Source: Aquiluna sp. (GTDB lineage Bacteria; Actinomycetota; Actinomycetes; Actinomycetales; Microbacteriaceae). Taken from it: DNA of 32,217 nucleotides. The stretch spans positions 1 to 32,217 of the forward strand of contig JAOGAX010000008.1 of assembly GCA_028144365.1 (NCBI GenBank), in the 5' to 3' direction. A model generated the notes under the pieces. The model had not been told where the DNA came from, made no database searches, and saw only the letters and a list, made by a program, of their open reading frames with translations. The position numbers were made by a program, and so were the translations under genes. Below, piece after piece: positions 16,915-27,780 of the stretch; the stretch's first letter is position 1; each line of letters opens with the position of its first letter.

Positions 16915-17822
16915 AGGTAGCGGTAAAGATTCCAGCGACCAGTGCCAACCTAGGTCCAGGCTTTGACACTTTGGGCATGGCTCTTGCTCACTATGACGAG
17001 TACTCGGCGGAGCCAACTGGCTCCAAGCTAGTAATTGAAATAGTTGGCGAGGGCGAAAAGGATGCTCCACGAGACGAGAGCAATCTGGTTTTTCGCGCAA
17101 TCAAGGTCGTCTATGACTCGCTGGGTAAGAAGGTTCCAGCTCTAGAGCTTGTTTGCCACAACAACATCCCACACGGCAGAGGCATGGGCTCCTCGGGTGC
17201 AGCTGTGGCCGGTGGTGTGATGCTTGCCGCGGGTCTTTTGGCAAATGAGGTTGAGTTCTCCGAGCAGCAGCTGCTTGAGTTTGCTACCGAGCTTGAAGGT
17301 CATCCAGACAACGTTGCACCTGCGCTCTTTGGAGGGCTTACCGTTGCCTGGGTCGATGAAGATGGCCCCCACCACAAAAAGCTAACGACTCACCGTGGCC
17401 TTTCACCTCTCGTCTTGGTGCCTTCCAACCAGATGTCAACCTCGCTTGCGAGGTCGCTGCAGCCGCAGTCGGTGCCTCACACCGATGCGGTGTTCAACGT
17501 CTCACGCTCGGCGCTACTGGTTGCCGCGCTCACCCAGAGTCCTGAGCTATTGCTTGCGGCAACAGAGGACCGGCTCCACCAGAACTATCGAGCGAGCGCC
17601 ATGCCAGAGACATCTGAGCTGATTGCCTCGCTCCGAGCAAAGGGACACCCTGCTGTTGTTTCGGGGGCCGGCCCATCGGTACTGGTGCTCGAGGACGACC
17701 CCCAAAAGCGGCTTTTGGCAATCGCGCACGTTGAGAAGAATTTCCCAAGCTGGCATGCCATGCCACTTGCGGTTGATGTCAAAGGTGCTAGTCTTATCCA
17801 GCAGCCAGGATCAGGCAGCTAA
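16911..17822 (+). CDS. thrB: Homoserine kinase
   Basis: A 303-residue GHMP-family kinase that makes O-phosphohomoserine for thrC. The N-terminal IPATSANLGPGFDTLGMAL and the ATP loop PHGRGMGSSGAA (87-98) are diagnostic. VSGAGPSVLVL near the C-terminus is the third GHMP motif. Order hom-thrC-thrB matches other actinobacteria. A 72-base gap follows before rho, the widest in this part of the run. It holds a short inverted repeat (ATTCA/TGAAT at 17843-17856) and no clear promoter. Confidence 0.96.
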   Translation: MKVAVKIPATSANLGPGFDTLGMALAHYDEYSAEPTGSKLVIEIVGEGEKDAPRDESNLVFRAIKVVYDSLGKKVPALELVCHNNIPHGRGMGSSGAAVAGGVMLAAGLLANEVEFSEQQLLEFATELEGHPDNVAPALFGGLTVAWVDEDGPHHKKLTTHRGLSPLVLVPSNQMSTSLARSLQPQSVPHTDAVFNVSRSALLVAALTQSPELLLAATEDRLHQNYRASAMPETSELIASLRAKGHPAVVSGAGPSVLVLEDDPQKRLLAIAHVEKNFPSWHAMPLAVDVKGASLIQQPGSGS

Positions 17823-17894
17823 CTAAGCCCCTCTGCATCTCCATTCAATTCTGAATCGCGGATTTGTGCCGCAAAGAAATGAGAACAACACACA

Positions 17895-19466
17895 ATGGAT
17901 GAAATCCAAGAAGACAAGCCGGTAAAGCGCACTAGACGTGTTAGCTCAACCGCAGCTTCAGCTAAGACTGAGGTAAAGACCGAGGCAAAGCCCGAGGATT
18001 CAAAGCCAGCCGAGGCCAAGGCCGACACCGGTGAGGCTAAGGCTCCAGCAGCCAGAGCCCGAAAGACCTCCAAGCCAGCCGCCGAAAAGGCTGAGGGTGA
18101 GAGTGCTCCTAGTGCCGACAAGGCAGAAGGTGCAGCCGAAGCCAAAGAGAAGACCTCTGACCGTCGCGAGGATCGTGAGACCCGCAGCTCCGACAGGGAG
18201 AACCAGCGTGACCGCGATGACGACCGCCGTGGTGGCGGACGTAATCGCCGTGGCCGCTATCGCGACCGCGACCGCAGACGCAATCAGGACGAGGTAGAGC
18301 CAGAGATCACTGAGGATGACGTGCTGCTTCCAGTGGCCGGCATCCTGGACGTACTGGACAACTACTCGTTCCTGCGCACTAGCGGCTACCTACCGGGACC
18401 CAACGACGTCTATGTTTCTCAGGGTCAGGTAAAGAAGTACGGACTTCGCAAGGGTGACGCCGTGGTCGGCTCCATCAAGCAGCCACGCGAGGGTGAAAAC
18501 CAGCGTCAGAAGTTCAATGCACTCGTAAAGGTTGAGTCCATCAATGGTCAGAGTCCGGAGGAAGCCGCGACTCGCGTTGAGTTTGGCAAGCTAACTCCGC
18601 TCTACCCAGACACTCGCCTTCGCCTAGAGACCGACAGCAAGAAGCTCTCGACCAGGATTATCGATCTGGTTGCCCCGATTGGTAAGGGTCAGCGTGGTCT
18701 TATTGTTTCGCCTCCAAAGGCAGGAAAGACTTTGGTTCTGCAGGCAATTGCCAACGCGATCTCGACCAACAACCCCGAGGTTCACCTCATGGTGGTTTTG
18801 GTTGACGAGCGTCCCGAAGAAGTTACCGATATGCAGCGCACCGTCAAGGGTGAGGTAATTGCCTCCACCTTCGACCGTCCTGCCGATGATCACACCACTG
18901 TTGCTGAGCTTGCAATTGAGCGCGCAAAGCGTCTTGTTGAGATGGGTCACGACGTAGTTGTCCTGCTGGACTCGATCACGCGTCTAGGCCGCGCCTACAA
19001 CCTAAGCGCACCGGCATCGGGTCGAATTCTCTCCGGTGGTGTTGACTCTTCAGCTCTCTACCCTCCAAAGCGTTTCTTTGGAGCAGCCAGAAACATCGAG
19101 GACGGCGGTTCGCTAACCATCTTGGCCACAGCGCTCGTCGAGACCGGCAGCAAGATGGACGAGGTCATCTTCGAGGAGTTCAAGGGCACCGGAAACATGG
19201 AGCTCAGGCTCTCCCGTCAGCTTGCTGACAAGAGAATCTTCCCTGCGGTCGACATCAACGCCTCCGGCACACGCCGCGAGGAGATGCTGATGAGCCCTCA
19301 GGAGACCAAGATCATCTGGAAGCTTCGCAGGGCACTTGCAGGTCTCGAGCAGCAGCAGGCTTTGGAGCTTGTTCTCTCAAGACTCAAGGACACCGCGAGC
19401 AATGTCGAGTTCCTTCTCAAGCTTGAGAAGTCGATGCCGGTTCCTACCGAGACTGATTCGGAATAA
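17895..19466 (+). CDS. rho: Transcription termination factor Rho
   Basis: A 523-residue RNA-dependent ATPase/helicase. The first 130 or so residues are low complexity: an Ala/Lys/Glu-rich part, then an Arg/Asp/Asn/Gly-rich part (about 92-135), as in other actinobacterial Rho proteins, where the insert binds RNA. The RNA-binding cold-shock fold follows ([13 protein letters not shown]). Then comes the ATPase with Walker A SPPKAGKT (Lys278), the Walker B Asp359 in [10 protein letters not shown], and the C-terminal ring residues [12 protein letters not shown]. The enzyme looks active. The prfA start codon follows after only two bases, with no rpmE (L31) gene between them. Confidence 0.97.
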   Translation: MDEIQEDKPVKRTRRVSSTAASAKTEVKTEAKPEDSKPAEAKADTGEAKAPAARARKTSKPAAEKAEGESAPSADKAEGAAEAKEKTSDRREDRETRSSDRENQRDRDDDRRGGGRNRRGRYRDRDRRRNQDEVEPEITEDDVLLPVAGILDVLDNYSFLRTSGYLPGPNDVYVSQGQVKKYGLRKGDAVVGSIKQPREGENQRQKFNALVKVESINGQSPEEAATRVEFGKLTPLYPDTRLRLETDSKKLSTRIIDLVAPIGKGQRGLIVSPPKAGKTLVLQAIANAISTNNPEVHLMVVLVDERPEEVTDMQRTVKGEVIASTFDRPADDHTTVAELAIERAKRLVEMGHDVVVLLDSITRLGRAYNLSAPASGRILSGGVDSSALYPPKRFFGAARNIEDGGSLTILATALVETGSKMDEVIFEEFKGTGNMELRLSRQLADKRIFPAVDINASGTRREEMLMSPQETKIIWKLRRALAGLEQQQALELVLSRLKDTASNVEFLLKLEKSMPVPTETDSE

Positions 19467-19468
19467 CG

Positions 19469-20557
19469 TTGCAGGATTCGCTTGCTGGCCTGAGAGCCGA
19501 GCACGCGAGTTTGCAAGAGCAGCTCAGCGACTCGGCGGTTCACTCGAACCCTGCCCTGTCTAAAAAGCTGAACCGGCGTTATGCCGAGCTAAGCACCATC
19601 TTGGATGCTGATGCTCAGGCGAAGCTAATTGAGCAGGATTTGGCGGCAGCTAAAGAGCTTGCCACTGAAGACGCCAGCTTTGCCGAGGAACTTCCCAAAC
19701 TCGAGGAGCAACTAGAGGCAGCCCAAGAGCGGCTGATGCGGCTTCTAATCCCAAGAGATCCTGATGATGGCAGAGATGCAATTCTGGAGATCAAGGCCGG
19801 CGAGGGTGGTGCCGAATCGGCACTATTCGCTGGTGATCTTTTGAGGATGTATCTCCACTACGCAGCTTCAAAGGGTTGGAAGGCGGAGGTCCTAGATAAG
19901 ACCGAGTCTGACCTGGGCGGCATCAAGGACTGCCAGGTTGCGATCAAGTCATCTTCAACAGACCCCTCTCAGGGTGTCTGGGCTCACCTCAAATACGAAG
20001 GTGGTGTCCACAGAGTTCAGCGAGTTCCGGTGACCGAAACCCAGGGCCGCATTCACACCTCCGCTGCCGGAGTGTTGGTGTTCCCTGAGGTTGACGAGCC
20101 GGAAGAGGTCGAGATCGCTCAGAACGAGATCCGTGTCGATGTTTTTCGCTCATCCGGCCCTGGAGGACAGTCGGTCAACACCACTGACTCAGCGGTGAGG
20201 ATTACTCACCTCGAGACCGGCATCGTGGTATCAATGCAGAACGAAAAGAGCCAGCTACAAAACCGTGAGGCTGCAATGCGTGTGCTCAGGGCAAGGCTCT
20301 TGGCCTTCAAGCAGGAGGCAATTGACGCCGAGCAGTCGGCCGCAAGAAAGAGCCAGGTTCGCACGGTGGACCGCTCGGAGCGAATTCGCACCTATAACTT
20401 TCCAGAGAACAGAATTGCCGATCACCGCACCGGCTACAAGGCCTACAACCTTGACCAGGTAATGGACGGTGCTCTGGATCCGATTGTGGAATCGGCTATC
20501 AAGATGGACGAAGAGGCAAGGCTCGCGGCCCTTGGCAATACCGAATCTGCTAACTGA
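19469..20557 (+). CDS. prfA: Peptide chain release factor 1
   Basis: A 362-residue class I release factor that recognises UAA and UAG. The tripeptide PVT (187-189, within RVPVTETQG) is the RF1-type stop-reading motif, and GGQ (232-234, in [17 protein letters not shown]) is the peptidyl-hydrolysis motif. An N-terminal coiled-coil-like region covers about 1-95. The start is TTG, two bases after the rho stop, with no strong Shine-Dalgarno, so translation is probably coupled. The next gene, prmC, methylates the GGQ glutamine (Gln234). Confidence 0.97.
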   Translation: MQDSLAGLRAEHASLQEQLSDSAVHSNPALSKKLNRRYAELSTILDADAQAKLIEQDLAAAKELATEDASFAEELPKLEEQLEAAQERLMRLLIPRDPDDGRDAILEIKAGEGGAESALFAGDLLRMYLHYAASKGWKAEVLDKTESDLGGIKDCQVAIKSSSTDPSQGVWAHLKYEGGVHRVQRVPVTETQGRIHTSAAGVLVFPEVDEPEEVEIAQNEIRVDVFRSSGPGGQSVNTTDSAVRITHLETGIVVSMQNEKSQLQNREAAMRVLRARLLAFKQEAIDAEQSAARKSQVRTVDRSERIRTYNFPENRIADHRTGYKAYNLDQVMDGALDPIVESAIKMDEEARLAALGNTESAN

Positions 20558-21380
20558 GGCAATCGCTGAAATCTCGAGCCGGTTAGAGGCAGCCGGCATC
20601 GTCTCATTTGAGGCGGAGAGCGAAGTGCTTCTAGCTGACTTCTTGCAAGTCTCCCGAGGTGAACTACGCGCGCTGGCACTGACAGGTGAAGAGCGCGATC
20701 TTCTAGATCTAGAACCACTTGTTGAACGACGAGTGAGTCGAGAGCCACTCCAACACATAACTGGGAAGGCGCCGTTTCGTTCAATTGAGCTTAAGGTCGG
20801 CCCAGGAGTCTTCATACCTCGATTTGAAACGGAGCTGGTTACCCAAATAGCCATCGACTACCTACACGCTCTGCCAACACCTGGAAGGGCAGTCGATGTC
20901 GGGACAGGCTCTGGGGCTATCGCGATATCGCTCTCGCGAGAGAGTTCAGCCACGGTGTTTGCAATCGAGCAGTCCGAAGAGGCGGCCGTATATGCAAGAA
21001 AGAACATCCAAGAGCTAGCTCCTGAGGTGGAGCTCATTGTTGGTGACTTCGCTATTGAGCTTCCAAGGCTGCAGGACCTAGATGTTGTTATCAGCAATCC
21101 TCCCTACATACCCTCAAGTGCTGTCCCGATTGACCCAGAGGTTAGGGATTATGACCCAGAGCTCGCCTTGTATTCAGGGGAAGATGGCCTGAATGCCATC
21201 AGGGAGCTTGCGGCCTGTGCGCAGATTCCGCTTCGCTCCGGCGGACTGTTAGTAATTGAACACGCGGACGGGCAATCAGATGAAGTTCGTGAATTACTAT
21301 TGTCAGAAGGCTGGCGCTCAGTGAGTGTTCACCCCGATAACACTGGAAGACTTCGCGCCGTGAGCGCCCTAAGAAAGTAG
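20532..21380 (+). CDS. prmC: Release factor glutamine N5-methyltransferase
   Basis: A SAM-dependent methylase of RF1/RF2 GGQ glutamine, 282 residues from the TTG at 20532. I chose this start because the frame continues to 20469 only inside prfA coding sequence and the family begins just before a helix like [17 protein letters not shown] lies upstream. Motifs: SAM loop [11 protein letters not shown] (121-131), NPPY (189-192), and IPRFETELV, where most members have IPRPETE. It overlaps prfA by 26 bases. Cytoplasmic. PrmC of about 280 residues is normal. Confidence 0.94.
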   Translation: MAIPNLLTEAIAEISSRLEAAGIVSFEAESEVLLADFLQVSRGELRALALTGEERDLLDLEPLVERRVSREPLQHITGKAPFRSIELKVGPGVFIPRFETELVTQIAIDYLHALPTPGRAVDVGTGSGAIAISLSRESSATVFAIEQSEEAAVYARKNIQELAPEVELIVGDFAIELPRLQDLDVVISNPPYIPSSAVPIDPEVRDYDPELALYSGEDGLNAIRELAACAQIPLRSGGLLVIEHADGQSDEVRELLLSEGWRSVSVHPDNTGRLRAVSALRK

Positions 21381-21386
21381 GAGAGC

Positions 21387-22049
21387 TTGCAGAAGGTTTA
21401 TGACTGCTCGGTAGACACTGACCTACTAACAGGATTTCGGCTTGCAAAGGTTTCTCTCGACAGAAATGAGCTCGTAGTACTTCCTACGGACACTGTCTAT
21501 GGCATTGCTGCCAACGCTTTCAGCCCAAGGGCAGTGGAGGCGCTACTCAATGCCAAGGGGCGCGACAGGACCATGCCACCACCAGTTTTGATTCCAAAGG
21601 TTGAGACCCTTTCGGCGCTCGCCTCTGATCTGCCTCTAGTTGCAAACCAGTTGGCGGCTGCTTTCTGGCCTGGTGCGCTGACTATGGTTCTAAAGGCGCA
21701 GCGCTCGCTTGAGTGGGACTTGGGTGAGACCCGGGGGACAGTTGCCCTGCGTGTGCCTGACCACAAAATAACCCTGGCCTTGCTAGAGGACGTCGGTCCT
21801 CTGGCGGTTTCGAGCGCGAACCTCACCGGCAAAGACGCCGCGGTCAATGTTCAGCAGGCAGTCGAGCACTTTGGTGACAACGTGGCCGTCTACCTAGACG
21901 GTGGAGCCTCTCCCAAGGGCGAAGCATCAACAATTCTTGACTTGACCCAGGTTCGCGATGGCGAACCCATTCGAGTCCTGAGAAAAGGGGCCATTTCCCT
22001 GGACCGGATCCGCTCCGTGATTGGCAACGTGGAGCTCGAGGTCGACTAG
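21387..22049 (+). CDS. L-threonylcarbamoyladenylate synthase (Sua5/YrdC family)
   Basis: A 220-residue member of the Sua5/YciO/YrdC family, which forms threonylcarbamoyl-AMP from threonine, bicarbonate and ATP for t6A in ANN-decoding tRNAs. Motifs: LPTDTVYGIAANAF (PTD at 33-35), KGRDRTMPPPVLI, a central FWPGALTMVL, and VSSANLTG. It lacks the extra C-terminal Sua5 domain, so it is the short YwlC/TsaC-like form. The start is TTG with TAGGAGAG overlapping the prmC stop. Position after prmC matches other actinobacteria (Rv1301 type). It overlaps wecA by one base. Confidence 0.9.
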   Translation: MQKVYDCSVDTDLLTGFRLAKVSLDRNELVVLPTDTVYGIAANAFSPRAVEALLNAKGRDRTMPPPVLIPKVETLSALASDLPLVANQLAAAFWPGALTMVLKAQRSLEWDLGETRGTVALRVPDHKITLALLEDVGPLAVSSANLTGKDAAVNVQQAVEHFGDNVAVYLDGGASPKGEASTILDLTQVRDGEPIRVLRKGAISLDRIRSVIGNVELEVD

Positions 22050-23173
22050 TGCGGGCCTACTTCCTGGTCGCACTGATCACGGCAATCGTGACATTTGTGG
22101 CGACCTGGGGAGTGCGATCTGTAGCTAAGCGCTACGACATAACTCCTGCGATCCGCGATCGCGACGTCCATAAGTCTCCAACCCCCAGAATCGGGGGATT
22201 GGGCATGCTTATCGGCCTTTTCGCTGGCTTTTATGCGGCCGGCAGCTTTGGCTGGTTTGAGCCGATTTTCACTGACCCAGGACCTATTTGGGCTCTAGTT
22301 GGAGCGGGAGGGCTGATTGTCGTAATCGGTTTGCTCGATGACCTGATTGAGCTTGACTGGACTGCCAAGATGGGCGGGCAAATGGCTGCCGCCTGGATCC
22401 TCGCTTCCTCAGGAGTTCAGATTGTTTCACTCCCAATCGGGGGCCTCACCGTTGGAAGCTTCGGTGTCTCACTAGCCATCACAGTCTTTGTAGTGGTGCT
22501 GGTGATGAATGCAGTGAACTTCATTGACGGGCTAGACGGCTTGGCTGCAGGGGTGGTTGCGATCGGCACCTTTGCCTTCTTCGTTTATACATACCTGCTA
22601 GCCCAGCAGACTTCGCCGACCAACTACTTCTCCACAGCCGGCTTGCTGTCTGCGATCATTCTTGGCTTGGTTTTCGGCTTCCTTCCCCACAACTGGCGTC
22701 CTGCCAAGATTTTTATGGGGGACTCGGGAGCAATGCTGCTGGGTCTACTAATGGCCGCGAGTGCAATTCAAGTAACGGGTTCAATCGACCCAGCAACGGT
22801 CACCCGCAATGATCTTCTTCCCGCCTTGATTCCCCTTGCGCTGCCCGTCTTCATCTTGGTTTTGCCACTATTGGACCTTTTGCTGGCAGTGGTCCGCAGG
22901 CTGCGAAGGGGCAAGTCTCCATTTGCCCCTGACAAGGAACACATCCATCACCAGCTGCAGGACATCGGCCACTCCCATGCGGGAGCAGTTCTGGTGTTCT
23001 ATCACTGGACCGCACTTGTGTCGACAAGCCTGTTGCTGTTTTTCTGGCTCGAGCTAGGGCAGGTATTGATAATCTTTGGCTTCTGGCAGATTCTGGCGCT
23101 GGTTCACACCTACTGGCCAGTGTTTGCCCGTATTGCCAGGCGTAGGAGGCGTGATGCAGCGAAACAGCGCTGA
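22049..23173 (+). CDS. wecA: WecA/TagO-like undecaprenyl-phosphate sugar-1-phosphate transferase
   Basis: A 374-residue polytopic membrane enzyme of the MraY/WecA family that attaches a sugar phosphate (GlcNAc-1-P in characterised WecA) to undecaprenyl or decaprenyl phosphate, starting an envelope glycan. About 10-11 hydrophobic spans. Motifs: HKSPTPRIGG (41-50), the Asp pair GLLDDLIELD (97-98), NFIDGLDG (157-164), FMGDSGAMLLG (222-232), and the cytoplasmic HIHH (298-301). The GTG shares one base with the preceding stop. It precedes atpI, as rfe does in Mycobacterium. The precise sugar is inferred. Confidence 0.9.
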   Translation: MRAYFLVALITAIVTFVATWGVRSVAKRYDITPAIRDRDVHKSPTPRIGGLGMLIGLFAGFYAAGSFGWFEPIFTDPGPIWALVGAGGLIVVIGLLDDLIELDWTAKMGGQMAAAWILASSGVQIVSLPIGGLTVGSFGVSLAITVFVVVLVMNAVNFIDGLDGLAAGVVAIGTFAFFVYTYLLAQQTSPTNYFSTAGLLSAIILGLVFGFLPHNWRPAKIFMGDSGAMLLGLLMAASAIQVTGSIDPATVTRNDLLPALIPLALPVFILVLPLLDLLLAVVRRLRRGKSPFAPDKEHIHHQLQDIGHSHAGAVLVFYHWTALVSTSLLLFFWLELGQVLIIFGFWQILALVHTYWPVFARIARRRRRDAAKQR

Positions 23174-23558
23174 TCTGTTTAATGCGGCTTTGAGACTGTC
23201 GATTCTTCTGGCCGTGCTAATCGCACTGGTGGGATCGCTGTTGGGCTTTTTGATCTATGGATTGCCCGGGGTTTACTCTTCGCTCATTGCGGCAGCAGTT
23301 TCGGCAAGCTTTGGAGTGCTCACGATTCTCAGCATTCGCTTTGGCAGCAAGCTGCCGCTAAATGGTTTTTATGGGCTGGTCTTGGGCGGCTGGCTGCTAA
23401 AGATCTTGCTGTTTGCGGTGTTGCTGGGCAGCCTGCAGGGAGCCGAGTTTATTTCTGGCCCAATGTTCTTTTTTGCGGTGGTCGCGTCGGTTTTGGGAGG
23501 GCTCTCCATCGATTCCTATCTGGTACTGAGCTCAAAACTGCCGGCCGTGGAAAATTAG
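23154..23558 (+). CDS. AtpI-like small membrane protein
   Basis: A 134-residue protein with four hydrophobic spans (about 12-32, 35-57, 67-90, 100-122), placed just before atpB as AtpI/UncI proteins are. The sequence itself is weakly conserved, so position and topology carry the call. ATG 23154 is preferred, with AGGAGG at 23144-23149; it overlaps the end of wecA by 20 bases. Family members assist assembly of the c-ring or ion import. Likely cotranscribed with wecA, while a possible promoter for the atp genes lies downstream of it. Confidence 0.7.
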   Translation: MQRNSADLFNAALRLSILLAVLIALVGSLLGFLIYGLPGVYSSLIAAAVSASFGVLTILSIRFGSKLPLNGFYGLVLGGWLLKILLFAVLLGSLQGAEFISGPMFFFAVVASVLGGLSIDSYLVLSSKLPAVEN

Positions 23559-23603
23559 TCTGCCTTTTTCGGAATTGGGCCTGTTTGGGCCTTGTTGGTC
23601 TTG

Positions 23604-23609
23604 TAAACT
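23604..23609 (+). promoter_or_regulatory. Putative -10 box of the atp operon
   Basis: TAAACT, preceded by TTG, lies in the 112-base gap between atpI and atpB. A weak -35 (CTGTTT, 23581-23586) would give 17-base spacing. Transcription would start near 23616 and leave a leader of about 55 bases. The rest of the gap holds only the atpB Shine-Dalgarno. Confidence 0.35.
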
Positions 23610-23657
23610 CTTGGAGAAATCCAAACCATGCAAAGTGCGGCTTAGGTCGCCCTAACA

Positions 23658-23664
23658 GGGGAGA
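23658..23664 (+). promoter_or_regulatory. Shine-Dalgarno of atpB
   Basis: GGGGAGA is the only strong ribosome-binding sequence before atpB. It is six bases from an in-frame CTG (23671) but 24 bases from the first in-frame TTG (23689), so it argues for CTG initiation. Confidence 0.55.
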
Positions 23665-23670
23665 ACTATC

Positions 23671-24740
<1,070 letters not shown>

Positions 24741-24742
24741 GC

Positions 24743-25297
24743 ATGATTACCAAGATTCTTGCAGCGACAGCGCCTGAGGGTGGTGAACAACCCAATCCGC
24801 TGATTCCGGCCGACTACGACATCATCTGGTCGTCCGTAATTTTCGTGATTCTGCTCACCTTCTTCTGGTTCAAAGTCCTGCCGGGGTTCAAGAACATGCT
24901 CGATGAGCGTGCCAAGGCTATTGAGGGTCGCCTAGCGGAGGCCGAGGAAGCCCAGAAGGCTGCCGAGCACCGCACGGCTCTTGTAATGGCCGAGCAGGAG
25001 AAGCTAAAGAGCGAAGCCTCAAGTATCCGCGAGGAGGCTCGCAGCGAGGGTGCGCAGATTCTTGCAGAGCTCAAAGATCAAGCCGCTCAGGATGCCGAGA
25101 GGCTCACCGAACTCACCAAGAACTCCCTGTCTGCAGAACGTGATTCTGCCGCGAGGGCTCTTCAGGGTGAGATTGGAGCACTGGCAATCGAGCTAGCCTC
25201 ACGAATCGTTGGCGAGAAGCTCAAAGACGACAAGGTTGCAAACAAGGTCGTGGATGACTTCATCAGCGAGCTCGAGGGTAAGAAGGCGAGTAAGTAA
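24743..25297 (+). CDS. atpF: ATP synthase Fo subunit b
   Basis: The peripheral stalk subunit, 184 residues from ATG 24743, two bases after the atpE stop; the longer frame to 24671 overlaps atpE and is not used. One membrane span (about 28-47, WSSVIFVILLTFFWF) is followed by a long charged helix rich in Ala, Glu and Lys, forming the stalk dimer. It is separate from delta here, unlike the b-delta fusion of mycobacteria. atpH starts directly after its stop. Confidence 0.94.
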   Translation: MITKILAATAPEGGEQPNPLIPADYDIIWSSVIFVILLTFFWFKVLPGFKNMLDERAKAIEGRLAEAEEAQKAAEHRTALVMAEQEKLKSEASSIREEARSEGAQILAELKDQAAQDAERLTELTKNSLSAERDSAARALQGEIGALAIELASRIVGEKLKDDKVANKVVDDFISELEGKKASK

Positions 25298-26086
25298 ATG
25301 GCCTCCTCGACCCGGCAGTCACGCCTAGCACTCCAGGAGAAACTGGACAAGCTAAGCGGAATCGACCTGAAGCTCGCAGGCGAGCTTTTCACCATCTCCA
25401 ATGCCATTCAGCAGAGCGCTCAGCTGCGCTCAACGCTTTCGGATCCTTCCGCCGAGGCGGCAAGTAAGGAGAAGGTAGTCGATGCAGTATTTGCCGGGGC
25501 GATGGATGCCGCTAAGGATCTAGCCAAAGCAGCAGCCGGAATGCGCTGGAGCGCAACCCGGGACATCGCCGCAGCTCTTGAGCAGGTTGGCGTGCGCGCT
25601 GTTGCATCACAGAGCAAGGACCTCGACTCTTTACAGACTGAGCTGTTTGAAATCGGGCAGCTCAGCTCGCACGATGCCGAGTTGGAGCTAGCACTCTCAT
25701 CAACCAGAGCTTCTAAAGAGGGCAAAGCCGATTTGGTCGGAAAGCTCTTGGGCAAGAAGGTTTCTGAGTCGGCCTTGGTCCTAGCGAGCCAAGCGGTTTA
25801 CTCGCGAAGCTACAAAAGGTTTGCTGAAGTCATGGAGCAGTACGGGCTTTGGCTCGCAGAGTTTGCCGGGGAATCGGTTGCTCACATCACGGTTGCAAGG
25901 CAACTTTCCGAGGAGCAGTTGACACGCCTGGGCAACGCACTAGCTAAGGCGTTTGGCCGTGAGTTGCAGCTAAACGTAGAGGTAGACGAAGAGGTTATTG
26001 GTGGCGTTCACGTCACCGTGAATGGTGAGGTCATTGACGGCACCGTCCTAAAAAAGTTGGTAAACGCAAGATTGCAGCTCAGCTGA
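25298..26086 (+). CDS. atpH: ATP synthase F1 subunit delta
   Basis: A 262-residue subunit joining the peripheral stalk to F1. It is longer than the E. coli protein (177) by N-terminal helical sequence, as usual in actinobacteria. The conserved C-terminal end is present: a beta segment like HITVARQLSEEQ, then VDEEVIGGVHVTVNGEVIDGTV and LKKLVNARLQL. ATG directly follows the atpF stop. Confidence 0.93.
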   Translation: MASSTRQSRLALQEKLDKLSGIDLKLAGELFTISNAIQQSAQLRSTLSDPSAEAASKEKVVDAVFAGAMDAAKDLAKAAAGMRWSATRDIAAALEQVGVRAVASQSKDLDSLQTELFEIGQLSSHDAELELALSSTRASKEGKADLVGKLLGKKVSESALVLASQAVYSRSYKRFAEVMEQYGLWLAEFAGESVAHITVARQLSEEQLTRLGNALAKAFGRELQLNVEVDEEVIGGVHVTVNGEVIDGTVLKKLVNARLQLS

Positions 26087-26117
26087 GCTGAAATAAGTAA
26101 AGGAATAAGAGGAAGCA

Positions 26118-27761
26118 ATGTCAGAGCTCAAGATCAGCCCGAATGAGATTCGGGATGCCCTGAAGGACTTCGTTTCGTCCTACGAGCCAGGTAAGTCGGA
26201 CAAGGCAGAGGTTGGCTACGTCACCGATGCGGCTGACGGTATCTGCCACGTCGAGGGACTACCAAGTGCAATGGCCAATGAGCTGCTGCGCTTTGCAGAC
26301 GGCACCATTGGCCTGGCCCTAAACCTGGACGAGCGCGAAATCGGTGTCGTCATCCTCGGTGAGTTTGCCAGCATTGAAGAGGGCATGGAGGTCTACCGCA
26401 CCGGTGAGGTGCTCTCCGTTCCCGTAGGCGATGGCTTTATGGGTCGCGTGGTCGACCCGCTGGGCCGCCCAATCGATGGCCTCGGCGACATCAAGGCAGA
26501 GGGCACACGCATCCTCGAGCTTCAGGCTCCTGGTGTTATGGACCGTAAGAGTGTTCACGAGCCACTGCAGACAGGCATCAAGGCCATTGACGCCATGATC
26601 CCAGTTGGTCGTGGTCAGCGTCAGCTCATCATCGGTGACCGCCAAACCGGAAAGACCGCGATTGCCGTCGATACCATCATCAACCAGCGTGAGAACTGGA
26701 AGAGCGGGGACGTCAACAAGCAGGTTCGCTGCATCTACGTCGCAATCGGTCAGAAGGGTTCCACCATTGCAGGTGTGAAGGCAGCCCTCGAGGAGGCCGG
26801 AGCAATGGAGTACACCACCATCGTGGCCTCTCCAGCTTCTGACCCTGCTGGCTTCAAGTATCTAGCCCCCTACACCGGCAGCTCGATTGGGCAGCACTGG
26901 ATGTATGGCGGCAAGCATGTGCTAATTATTTTTGACGACCTCTCCAAGCAGGCTGAGGCCTACCGTGCGGTATCGCTGCTGCTTCGTCGCCCTCCAGGTC
27001 GTGAGGCTTACCCTGGCGACGTCTTCTACCTTCACTCCAGGCTGCTTGAGCGCTGTGCAAAGCTCTCGGATGGCCTAGGTGCTGGTTCGATGACCGGACT
27101 TCCAATCATCGAGACCAAGGCAAACGACGTTTCTGCCTTCATTCCAACCAACGTGATCTCCATCACCGACGGTCAGATCTTCCTGCAGTCCGACCTCTTC
27201 AACGCCAACCAGCGACCAGCTATTGACGTTGGTATCTCGGTTTCCCGTGTTGGTGGAGCTGCGCAGGTAAAGGGAATCAAGAAGGTTTCCGGAACTTTGA
27301 AGCTGGAGCTCGCTCAGTACCGCTCCCTAGAAGCCTTTGCGATGTTCGCATCCGACCTGGACGCAGCTTCGAGGAAGCAGCTAGAGCGTGGTGCAAGGCT
27401 GACCGAGCTTCTGAAGCAGCCCCAGTACTCGCCATACCCAGTCGAGGAGCAGACCGTATCCATCTGGGCCGGTACCACCGGCAAGCTAGACGATGTCCCG
27501 GTTGCGGACATCCTCAAGTTCGAGCGCGAGTTCCTAGACCACCTAGGTCGCAAGTCCAAGGTCCTGACCACCATCCGCGAGACCAACAACCTTGAGGACG
27601 ACACCATCAAGGAGCTCGAGAAGCAAATCGAGAGCTTCAAGAAGTCCTTCCAGACTTCAAGCGGTGAGGGACTTCTAAAGCCTGATGAGACAAACGTTGA
27701 GGCGCTAGCCGAGGAAGATGTCGCTCAGGAAAAGATCGTCAAGTCGAAGAAAAAGAAGTAA
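26118..27761 (+). CDS. atpA: ATP synthase F1 subunit alpha
   Basis: The 547-residue non-catalytic nucleotide-binding subunit. Walker A GDRQTGKT (173-180), [22 protein letters not shown], and [10 protein letters not shown], whose Arg is the arginine finger of the catalytic site. The C-terminus has a charged extension past the usual end (about 505-547, ending in KSKKKK), as seen in actinobacterial AtpA. RBS AGAGGAAG just upstream. Confidence 0.97.
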   Translation: MSELKISPNEIRDALKDFVSSYEPGKSDKAEVGYVTDAADGICHVEGLPSAMANELLRFADGTIGLALNLDEREIGVVILGEFASIEEGMEVYRTGEVLSVPVGDGFMGRVVDPLGRPIDGLGDIKAEGTRILELQAPGVMDRKSVHEPLQTGIKAIDAMIPVGRGQRQLIIGDRQTGKTAIAVDTIINQRENWKSGDVNKQVRCIYVAIGQKGSTIAGVKAALEEAGAMEYTTIVASPASDPAGFKYLAPYTGSSIGQHWMYGGKHVLIIFDDLSKQAEAYRAVSLLLRRPPGREAYPGDVFYLHSRLLERCAKLSDGLGAGSMTGLPIIETKANDVSAFIPTNVISITDGQIFLQSDLFNANQRPAIDVGISVSRVGGAAQVKGIKKVSGTLKLELAQYRSLEAFAMFASDLDAASRKQLERGARLTELLKQPQYSPYPVEEQTVSIWAGTTGKLDDVPVADILKFEREFLDHLGRKSKVLTTIRETNNLEDDTIKELEKQIESFKKSFQTSSGEGLLKPDETNVEALAEEDVAQEKIVKSKKKK

Positions 27762-27780
27762 GGCAGAGGACTAAAAGCAA

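Noticed and set aside
17823-17894. A promoter or attenuator for rho in the thrB-rho gap
   Set aside because: Only a 5-bp inverted repeat and a 4-bp GCGG/CCGC pairing are present, and no convincing -10/-35 pair.
23571-23600. GGGCC repeats after atpI as a terminator
   Set aside because: The two GGGCC copies can pair only four bases, with no T-run directly after; the evidence is too weak to call.
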